The notes beneath the pieces are model-generated. The model searched no databases and was not told the DNA's origin. It saw only the letters and a list, made by a program, of their open reading frames with translations. Below are positions 20,124 through 26,889 of a DNA stretch of 64,000 nucleotides, piece after piece (the first letter of the stretch is position 1; each line of letters opens with the position of its first letter). Source of the stretch: Massilia sp. CFBP 13721 (lineage in GTDB: Bacteria; Pseudomonadota; Gammaproteobacteria; Burkholderiales; Burkholderiaceae_D); assembly GCF_014842025.1 (NCBI RefSeq), contig NZ_JACYUY010000003.1, positions 274,051 through 338,050 of the forward strand. The letters run 5' to 3'. The position numbers and the translations under genes are program-made.

Positions 20124-20849
20124 ATGAGTACTTACGACGGCATTTTAATAGCGATTGACGGCATCGACGGTGCGGGTAAAACCACGCAGGTGCATTTGCT
20201 TAGGTCAGCATTTGAGCAAATTGGCGAAACCGTAGTCATTTCTAAAGAGCCAACTGATGGTAAGTGGGGGCAGAAGCTTAGAGATTCTGCTCTTAATGGT
20301 CGATTACCATTCGACGAAGAGTTGGATTTGTTTATCCGTGATAGACAGGACCATCTTAAGAATAAAATTATCCCCGCCTTAGAAGCAGGGAATATTGTAA
20401 TTCTCGACCGATATTTCTATTCTACCATTGCTTATCAGGGAATTCTGGTAGAAAACCCCAAGACGATTGTGGAGCGTATCCGGGCAAATGTACTAGAACC
20501 GGATGCGGCATTTTGGCTCGACCTACCGGCTGACTTAGCCGTTAATAGAGTTACAGCACGCGACGGTAAGCCAAATCTTTTTGAGAAACAGGAAGATCTC
20601 GCCAAAGCTGGTGAAATCTTCCGATCTATTGCTGAAGTTGATAATGTACTGCAAAGATTGGATGCTACCATGGCGGTCCAATTCTCGCATCATGAGATAA
20701 TTCAGAAATTAATTGCTGGCGCCGTGAAAACAAAGCGATGCAGGAAGGCCTATGGCTGCGATGAGCCGATCTCCTGCACCCCTCGATTGACCGGCTCGTG
20801 TGAATGGTGGAATACGGTGCAGAAGCTCAACTCTTTACCAATAGCTTAA
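20124..20849 (+). CDS. Thymidylate-kinase-like nucleoside monophosphate kinase
   Basis: A 241-residue P-loop kinase of the thymidylate kinase family (dTMP + ATP to dTDP). P-loop DGIDGAGKT at residues 12-20; the substrate-site motif DRYFYSTIAYQG and the family-typical KEPTDGKWG are present. The lid region is short. The usual family length is about 210 residues; here the last 35 residues (from about KTKRCRKAYG) look unrelated to the fold and more GC-rich, so the 3' end may have been altered by recombination. The housekeeping tmk normally sits with holB, so this is probably an accessory kinase. Much more AT-rich than its left neighbours. Confidence 0.85.
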   Translation: MSTYDGILIAIDGIDGAGKTTQVHLLRSAFEQIGETVVISKEPTDGKWGQKLRDSALNGRLPFDEELDLFIRDRQDHLKNKIIPALEAGNIVILDRYFYSTIAYQGILVENPKTIVERIRANVLEPDAAFWLDLPADLAVNRVTARDGKPNLFEKQEDLAKAGEIFRSIAEVDNVLQRLDATMAVQFSHHEIIQKLIAGAVKTKRCRKAYGCDEPISCTPRLTGSCEWWNTVQKLNSLPIA

Positions 20850-20981
20850 TTTCTGTTAATTTTATTAGCTTCTTTGGGAATAATCATATTAATGTCGGTG
20901 ATAATGTTATGCTACTTGTATTTGGCTAATTATCACCAACTATTAACGGCATTTAATTAGGCTATTTGAAATATACCCTAA

Positions 20982-20998
20982 GGCCACCTCGAATAACC
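20982..20998 (+). repeat. Left terminal inverted repeat of the IS5-type element
   Basis: Seventeen bases, matching the right end at 15 positions; immediately inside the CTAA target duplication. Confidence 0.88.
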
Positions 20999-21128
20999 CG
21001 CTTTCGGCGTGAGCAGCGCCGTGCGCAACGTTGTTCCGCGTTCCAGCGTCGCCTCGGCAGCGTGATTTTCAAGGCGCCAGATACCTGGGCCAGGCAAGTT
21101 TGGCAGCCCCTGGCTGCCAAACTGCTGT

Positions 21129-22159
21129 TTAGAACGGCGCCAGTCCGCGTTCTTTCATGAAGACGAGACGCTTGAGGTTGTAACTGGCCGCCTTCAGATG
21201 CAAGACCAACGTGGTGCGCACGATTCCCAGGCAGCGCACCAGTTTGCCGCCCATCTGGGCCAGGGCGCCAAACACATGCTCGACACGGGCGCGCGGCGTA
21301 GCGATCGCGCGGTTGCGCCGTTTCTGCGTCTTGGAAATGCCTTTGGTCGCATGGCCGCGCCGCTGAATATGCACGCGCCAGCCGGCTTGCTTCAAGCGGG
21401 CTTCGCGTTCAATGCTGGGGTATCCCCGGTCGGCATAGACATCCCGGCTCGTGTTGCTCAGGTCGAGCAACTCCTCGAAGACCGTGGTGTCGGCCACGGC
21501 CGCATGCGTGATGGCGATCTTGCGGATGAGCTTGTAACGCTTGTCGACGCTGGCGTGCAGCTTGTACCCGAAATGATTCTTGCCGTGCTTTCTGGTCCAC
21601 TTCGCATCGACATCCTTTTGTGCGCGCTTGTGCGGTTTCCAGCCCAGCGGCATCGTGCCTTCCTTGACCGTCTCGGCTTCCTCCCGCTTGTTGCGCTGGA
21701 CCGGAGCCTGTACCAGCGAGGCGTCGACAATCTGCCCGCAGCGCGCCAATAGCCCTGCGACAGCAGCTGTTGCTGGACCTGCTCGAATACCTGATTGCCT
21801 ACGCCAGCTTGTGCCAGGCGATCACGGAACAGCCAGATCGTCTTGGCGTCGGGGATGCTGCTGCTTTCCGTCAGATCCAGGAAACGCAGGAAGCTGCGGC
21901 GGTCCAGCAATTGGTACTCCAGCGCGTCGTCGGCCAGGTTGTAGAGCTGTTGCAGCACCAAAATCCTGATCATCAAGACCGTCGGGTACGGCGGACGGCC
22001 GCCCTTGGCGCGCGAAGGACGCGGCGCGGCGGCATCGATGCGCGCCGCCAGCGCCTCGAAATCCACGTGCTCGGCCAAGCCCACCAACGGATCGCCCAGC
22101 TTTGCTCGCCGGTCCTCACGCTCCTGCTCGGCAAACAGACTGATCCGGGGTTTCATCAT
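21129..22159 (-). pseudogene. IS5-family transposase, frameshifted
   Basis: The 5' part (22159 to about 21750) encodes the N-terminal region, starting MMKPRISLFAEQERED and including FLRFLDLTESSSIPDAKTIW. The remainder is in another frame (about 21749 to 21129) and carries the DDE triad: IVDASLVQAP, VYADRGYPS and RARVEHVFG. The break is at about 21748-21751, where CTATTGGCGCGC would read through if it had one more T. No classical A6G slippery site is seen, so this is a decayed transposase or a sequencing error rather than programmed frameshifting. Confidence 0.85.
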
Positions 22160-22221
22160 GACGGCACTCGCTGGCTTGGTTCGATGCCAGGATTTTACTC
22201 AGCCGCAGGCATCTCGGCAGA

Positions 22222-22238
22222 GGTTTTTAGAGGTGGCC
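22222..22238 (-). repeat. Right terminal inverted repeat of the IS5-type element
   Basis: Partner of the left repeat, followed directly by the second CTAA at 22239-22242. Confidence 0.88.
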
Positions 22239-22465
22239 CTAAGGCAACATTATTATTTTCCGATAAGGTCTGTTATTTCTCGTAAGAAGATTACGTACGA
22301 GTTTTGCTAATCGAATTCTCGAATTCTCTTATTCCTGCGCTAATCCCAGGGACCTCAATAGCAATAGCAGCGCAGGTATTCAGAGCCATTGTTCTATCTT
22401 ACATATCTTCTTTAAAAACTAACTTGCCCAATGCTTAAGTGGCATGCCTAATCCATTGAGTCGTA

Positions 22466-22499
22466 ATTGCATAGATTTTTTATCAATGCAATAGCTTTT
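22466..22499 (+). terminator. Probable terminator for the kinase transcript
   Basis: ATTGCAT / ATGCAAT, extended inward by GAT / ATC with one mismatch, followed by AGCTTTTTTT. Oriented for plus-strand transcription. Before the IS insertion it would have lain about 355 bases after the kinase gene. The gap 22243-22558 otherwise contains no gene. Confidence 0.5.
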
Positions 22500-22558
22500 T
22501 TTCCTCGACACTTAGCAAGATTCGTTTCAATATTCCGCCTTGGGAAATCCCAAAGAAG

Positions 22559-23488
22559 TTACATCTTGTTTGCAATTCCAAAGGGAATGTGGACCATTGG
22601 TATGTCGCCTGCGACTGATTCCAAATGGCTGCGCTGGTCATCAAAAAACATGTGCGGTTTCAAGATGGATAGAATTCTTGATTTTTCCATCCCCCCTAGA
22701 AAAAACGACTCGTCTGCAGCAACCCCCCAATCTTTAAGCGTAGTAACTACACGTTCATGTGCAGGTGCGTTTCTTGCTGTCACTATCGAAATCCGAAGTA
22801 TTTGTTTATAGCTTGGATCTTCTCGGAGACGTTTATCCTCTAATTTCTGCATAAACGAGAGCTTCCTAAAAAGGTCTGCAAGCGGGCCTGGCTGATGAGG
22901 AATTGCTCTCCTTGCGGTCTCATGAACCTGAAATTCATTTAAATCATTATTTTTCTTATAGATTGTTTCAGCCTCATCGTCTGCAATAACACCATCAAAA
23001 TCGAATGCTACTCGAAGCTCGGCATCAAGCTCATCGTCAAACACTTTTGAAGGCAGGACTACACCGGCAGGGTAATTTGCATCAATAGCACGTTGAACAT
23101 CACCTTCATTCGCGCTAAGAAAAAGGGATGCATTAAACGCCGGGATGTACATATGTGGAGACTTCCCAGCCATAAATGCAGCTCGTGTAATATCGAGTCC
23201 GTACTGTCGAATTGAACGAAATACGCGCATCCCCGTTTCTGGTGAGTTCCTTGAAAGCAAGACAACCTCAACAGGCGCTTGCTTCGGAAATGCTTTATTT
23301 ATACCGAGAAAGCGCCGAATGAATGGGAACGCTACGCCTTTAGGAAAAGGAGTATCAAGTCTCTCCTCTTGATGAATACGATAACGGTCCACGCCTTCGT
23401 TAACATACACGTCATGCGATTCAGACAAATCAAACAAAGCGCTTGAAGCAATTCCAATAACCAATTTTCTTTCAATAGGATAAGGCAT
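22559..23488 (-). CDS. 5'-nucleotidase, cytosolic cN-I (NT5C1) family
   Basis: A 309-residue homologue of the cN-I type 5'-nucleotidases, which dephosphorylate (deoxy)nucleoside monophosphates. Family landmarks in order: VIGIASSALFDLSESH at residues 10-25, TPFPKGVAFPFIRRFLGIN around 46-64, EVVLLSRNSPETGMRVF around 74-90, and a HAD-like acidic motif AFDFDGVIADDEAE at 161-174. FFDDQRSHLE near 288 would supply the second acidic cluster. Last gene of a four-gene operon, starting 11 bases after the flavoprotein stop. AT-rich. The family call is from motif memory, but the match is extensive. Confidence 0.85.
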   Translation of the reverse strand: MPYPIERKLVIGIASSALFDLSESHDVYVNEGVDRYRIHQEERLDTPFPKGVAFPFIRRFLGINKAFPKQAPVEVVLLSRNSPETGMRVFRSIRQYGLDITRAAFMAGKSPHMYIPAFNASLFLSANEGDVQRAIDANYPAGVVLPSKVFDDELDAELRVAFDFDGVIADDEAETIYKKNNDLNEFQVHETARRAIPHQPGPLADLFRKLSFMQKLEDKRLREDPSYKQILRISIVTARNAPAHERVVTTLKDWGVAADESFFLGGMEKSRILSILKPHMFFDDQRSHLESVAGDIPMVHIPFGIANKM

Positions 23489-23499
23489 ATTGAATATTA

Positions 23500-24510
23500 T
23501 TATAGAGGTAAGTTATTAATTCCTATTACTTTTTCCCACTCAGGACAAAATAGATGTTCTTCCCTTCGCGAAAAATAGTGGCATTTATTACAAAGAACGC
23601 ATCCATTTATCATATCCAATAAGAAATTAGGGTTTGCAATGAGATCGCGACAGAAACCCAAGTGCAAATTTTCACGCAAGTTATCGGCGTAATCTTTCGC
23701 CTGACCAGAAAGTATGAACATTTTGCTTGGATACTCAGCGGCTATACTAGTGGACAGATTGAAACGCCGATTTGCTAAATCTTTCGTCGATGGATATATT
23801 TTTCTTTTATCCAGATTATAAAAACCGTCTGAAAGATCTGTATAGTTCACGATTAGGTCATATAATCTTGACATTCCAGCAATATATTCACAATCGATTT
23901 CAGGCCACCCTGTCGTCATAGAAACCCTGATGGAAGTCTCAATTCCTTTCGTGTGCAACTCGTCCAACCAGCTCTGTATATAAGAACAAGTCCATTGGCT
24001 ATGCGAACTAAATAATGGATGCGTAACAAGGTTAAAAAAATAGCCGTGCGCTGCGTGAAGTTGAATATGACGGAAACCATGATCAACGGCGATTCTTGTT
24101 GCATCTGATAAATCTACTATGAGAGCAGCAATCTCCCGCTGTGTAATCTGAGCACCAACCGATTGGTAAAATTTAAACGTACTGGCATAGTTATGCGCTA
24201 CAAAGCGCCGCTTACCTTCAAAGCCGCTCCAAGTCGAGCTAAACTGTATACCTGGCACGGCCCCCTGCTCTGTGATCGCTTCAGCTAAATGATTCCAAGC
24301 TGGAGCATGGGAAATTCTTGCAGTTTTTTTGTTTGTGCTAAATCCGCTCGGCAATACTACATTTCCCACAATTGTACAGTAAAGCTTATGCCTACTTCTA
24401 GATGAGTAAAAATCTATACAGCGACTGTCAGGGTTTAAATTTTCGTCCACAAACCCAGTGTTCAAACCTACGAAAAATTTTTTTCCCTGCTTATCGACGG
24501 AGCTTTGCAT
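23500..24510 (-). CDS. Old-Yellow-Enzyme-like flavin oxidoreductase (TIM barrel)
   Basis: A 336-residue protein resembling the NADH:flavin oxidoreductase / Old Yellow Enzyme family. Recognisable points are the N-terminal strand-loop with TIVGNVVLPSGFST (residues about 46-59), the family motif IQLHAAHGY (149-157) and LGFCRDLIANPNF near the C-terminus (phosphate-binding strand). It ends with a cysteine cluster CVLCNKC plus C322 (C304, C307, C310, C322) like the 4Fe-4S site of dienoyl-CoA-reductase-type members. It is shorter than typical members (about 360 or more). It overlaps the MazG-like gene by 20 bases. A flavin reductase is unexpected among nucleotide enzymes. Confidence 0.75.
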   Translation of the reverse strand: MQSSVDKQGKKFFVGLNTGFVDENLNPDSRCIDFYSSRSRHKLYCTIVGNVVLPSGFSTNKKTARISHAPAWNHLAEAITEQGAVPGIQFSSTWSGFEGKRRFVAHNYASTFKFYQSVGAQITQREIAALIVDLSDATRIAVDHGFRHIQLHAAHGYFFNLVTHPLFSSHSQWTCSYIQSWLDELHTKGIETSIRVSMTTGWPEIDCEYIAGMSRLYDLIVNYTDLSDGFYNLDKRKIYPSTKDLANRRFNLSTSIAAEYPSKMFILSGQAKDYADNLRENLHLGFCRDLIANPNFLLDMINGCVLCNKCHYFSRREEHLFCPEWEKVIGINNLPL

Positions 24511-24844
24511 ATCGTCTTTTGTTAAGTTTGATTTTATTAATAACTTCTAACTCCAAATCCGCGTCCAACATAGCCGCGAGGCGAATAAGGTAAATGAATG
24601 TGTCTGCTAATTCCTCGCGCATTTCTTTTTGTGCAGCTAACATATCCAAATCGTACGATTCTGGTCTTTCTATTTTTATATTGATTTTCTTTACTATATT
24701 TGCCAGCTCACCTATTTCCCCCAATATACCTACAAGATCTTTTGTAATCTGCGAATATCGTTCAGCCTCGTCATCAAAACGCCATTTGAATCCGTGAACT
24801 TCATCTTGCTCCAATTGCCTAGCAATCACATCTCTTAATTCCAT
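24491..24844 (-). CDS. MazG-like nucleotide pyrophosphohydrolase
   Basis: A 117-residue all-alpha protein of the MazG / dUTPase-like NTP pyrophosphatase superfamily, which cleaves (d)NTPs to monophosphates and pyrophosphate. The magnesium-binding pattern is intact: EIGE at residues 43-46 and EELAD at 77-81, spaced as in single-domain MazG proteins. Starts 3 bases after the DCD-fold gene stop and overlaps the next gene by 20 bases, so it is the second gene of a tight operon. AT-rich. Confidence 0.85.
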   Translation of the reverse strand: MELRDVIARQLEQDEVHGFKWRFDDEAERYSQITKDLVGILGEIGELANIVKKINIKIERPESYDLDMLAAQKEMREELADTFIYLIRLAAMLDADLELEVINKIKLNKRRYAKLRR

Positions 24845-24847
24845 ATA

Positions 24848-25615
24848 TCACCCCTCCTTCTGCGCCATCCAGACGAATATTCCAGCTATTACGCTAGAAA
24901 TCAAATTGCCGATAATTGAAACGATAGGATCCAAATTTTTTGTTACGGCTGCTGCAAGCAAACTAGATGCGATAAGAACATTGGCTAAAATTGCCACATT
25001 GAACCAATTCTGTCGCTTTACGAGTCGCTTGATCGTCTGCGCAGTTGCATAAGGAAGAATCGCAAGTGCCTCTTCACTTTCACTCTTTACTCTTGAGTCA
25101 GCTTCAACATCCTGATAATTTTTCTGGAATTGGTGTTTTATCGGCCAAATGCGCGTCTGAAAACCGTGCTGCCCGTTATAAGGTCGCGTCGTTATGCTAG
25201 TGAGTTTGGCAAATTCAATTTTTGCTATAGCCTCTCCAATTGGCAATAAGATATATTTATCACTTATATTCTGGGTTACGATTCCAAGATTACCGCGAAA
25301 TCCAGGATCAGCATAAGTGCTGACTGGACTGAGCCCAATACTGAACAAGGAACCTTTACTTGCGACTCGAGCAATCATGTCGAATGGAATATCGAGCTTT
25401 TCATGACTGATCAACACCACCCTATGGCCTGGCTTGATAAGCACATTTCCATGAGGAGATGCATCTCTTGGATGATCGCTCTCAGTCAAGTCGTAGTAGG
25501 TGCTCCCGAGTCGTAGTTCGTAGCATGCTCCTCCAATTTGACTACTATCTGCCTCCGTTACGAGACGGTGACCGTTAATCTCATTTTCTATTTCCTGATT
25601 CGAGAGAGTCGTCAT
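24848..25615 (-). CDS. dCTP deaminase/dUTPase-fold protein with two C-terminal membrane helices
   Basis: A 255-residue two-part protein. Residues about 1-165 match the dCTP deaminase (Dcd) fold: YELRLGSTYYDL, ARVASKGSLFSIGL and ADPGFRGNLGIVTQN, then a glycine turn and IAKIEF. The usual SRSSL is SKGSL here, and the position of the catalytic glutamate (E138 in E. coli Dcd) aligns with V113, so deaminase activity is doubtful. A charged linker (about 166-200) leads to two hydrophobic helices at about 204-224 and 230-251, which should anchor it in the membrane. First gene of the nucleotide operon. Ligand binding without catalysis, or membrane-effector action, is inference. Confidence 0.8.
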   Translation of the reverse strand: MTTLSNQEIENEINGHRLVTEADSSQIGGACYELRLGSTYYDLTESDHPRDASPHGNVLIKPGHRVVLISHEKLDIPFDMIARVASKGSLFSIGLSPVSTYADPGFRGNLGIVTQNISDKYILLPIGEAIAKIEFAKLTSITTRPYNGQHGFQTRIWPIKHQFQKNYQDVEADSRVKSESEEALAILPYATAQTIKRLVKRQNWFNVAILANVLIASSLLAAAVTKNLDPIVSIIGNLISSVIAGIFVWMAQKEG

Positions 25616-25992
25616 ATGTATTTTTAGATAGATCTCATCAGCAGAGTAATAACGAAAATCTTCTTAAGCCGAGGTTGCACTAGTTCAGTAAATTATGCTG
25701 CGCCCTAAACAGAAAAAGACTTGTGTTAAATATTCATCAGAGTATAGCCAGATTTCCTTTACCAAAAGTGCTAAAGAAACTTGGCACATGCTTTAGAAGC
25801 AGGCACATCTTTTTTGAAGCCATTGCGGGGTTCGCTATTTGCCAAAAGCAACGCGGAACCGAACGGACACGTATTATCGGAATCGAGCATTTTGTCGATC
25901 TCTTCGCTGCTCCTTCGGCCACAGCAAATCCTATAAATGCAGTCGCTAGATATGATCGTCCTCCGGCAGTACGAGTCATGTACTACCAGGAA
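25616..25992. other. 377-base gap between the nucleotide operon and the HNH gene
   Basis: No recognised gene. A 93-codon frame on the plus strand (25723-26004, GTG start) ends inside the HNH gene, and an 80-codon frame lies opposite (25737-25979). Neither resembles anything I know and neither has a clear ribosome site. Composition between 25800 and 25985 is less AT-rich than the flanks, so it may be a gene remnant. It must also contain the promoter of the four-gene operon if that is transcribed separately. Confidence 0.4.
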
Positions 25993-26889
25993 CTAGGGGA
26001 CTAAATAAGTCTGTGTTAAATCCATTATCATCTTTCCCATGATCTTATTCCTATAATTATTTATTGACACACCTCTTCTTAACCAATTCAAACGTTCAAA
26101 ATCTTGGGTATTAGGCAAAGGAGTTGATGTAAAGCTTGCTATGCCTTTAGCAATAAGGCGCGCATCTTCGACAACTTTTTGGTATCGTTGCTCAAGACAA
26201 AATGTTTTCTCAGAATTAATGGCGCGCAAATCTTTTGCATCAAAGTCTAGCTTAATCGCAGCGGAATCAAATAATATATGATTGAAACGAGCTTTAAGTA
26301 TATTAACATCGAGCGAAATTACTATCTTTTCGGTAGAAGTTAGCGGATTGAGGTGAGGATTAGCAAAAAAATCTTTTGTCCCTTTTAAAGATGAATTACA
26401 ACTATAACAGCTTGGCACCAAATTTCCTAAACTGATTGCAAACACCGGAAAGTTCGCCTTATCAAAGAAATGATCTAACGTAGGTCTAGTTTTTGGAACA
26501 TTCTTCACAAAAACTGTGTGGGCAAACGCCAAGTTGCAATAGGGGCAGGTTTCGACTAGCAAATTCCTGCAAAGTTCATAGGCACCCCACCCCTTTACAT
26601 TTTTCTTTTGAAAAATTGAATAGTCATATATTCTCTGCAATTTTTTCTTAATTTTACTCTGTGTGGCCGGTGCGAGCAGAATAATGATTTTTTCTAAATT
26701 TGCTTGTATCGTTCGAAAATCAGCCTCCTGACCATCTCTAATTAAGTCATGATTGGCAACAAGAAAATTATGCACAGCTTTCGTCAATGCTCTTTTGTGT
26801 AAATTCAGCCGCGCTTTCACGTTTTTATCAAAATATATCGAATGCTGTTTCTTAGCCAAGTCCCAGCAGTCTGAGGCTGTGATAATCAT
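25993..26889 (-). CDS. HNH endonuclease, PtuB-like
   Basis: A 298-residue predicted nuclease. A helical N-terminal region of about 110 residues is followed by an HNH/zinc-finger core: CPYC at 115-118, TLDHFFDK with the catalytic histidine at 140, NLVPSCYSCNSSLKG at 156-170, and a histidine in ANPHLNPL. The double CxxC and the spacing resemble PtuB of Septu defence systems and related HNH proteins next to ATPases. Its start overlaps the ATPase stop by 4 bases. Predicted to cut DNA (or RNA) when licensed by the ATPase partner; that role is inferred from the family. Confidence 0.85.
   Translation of the reverse strand: MIITASDCWDLAKKQHSIYFDKNVKARLNLHKRALTKAVHNFLVANHDLIRDGQEADFRTIQANLEKIIILLAPATQSKIKKKLQRIYDYSIFQKKNVKGWGAYELCRNLLVETCPYCNLAFAHTVFVKNVPKTRPTLDHFFDKANFPVFAISLGNLVPSCYSCNSSLKGTKDFFANPHLNPLTSTEKIVISLDVNILKARFNHILFDSAAIKLDFDAKDLRAINSEKTFCLEQRYQKVVEDARLIAKGIASFTSTPLPNTQDFERLNWLRRGVSINNYRNKIMGKMIMDLTQTYLVP

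Larger units (their letters stand above)
20982..22238. mobile_element. IS5-family insertion sequence, 1257 bp
   Basis: Bounded by terminal inverted repeats GGCCACCTCGAATAACC (left, 20982-20998) and GGCCACCTCTAAAAACC (right, complement of 22222-22238), identical at 15 of 17 positions. The flanks carry a direct repeat CTAA (20978-20981 and 22239-22242). Four bases of the form YTAR is the target duplication known for the IS5 subgroup. The element is GC-rich inside an AT-rich island and lies in the gap between two convergent island genes, so it disrupts no gene. Confidence 0.92.

Noticed and set aside
21129..21749. Separate functional transposase gene
   Set aside because: It lacks the N-terminal region, which is present upstream in another frame; the two parts are one broken gene.
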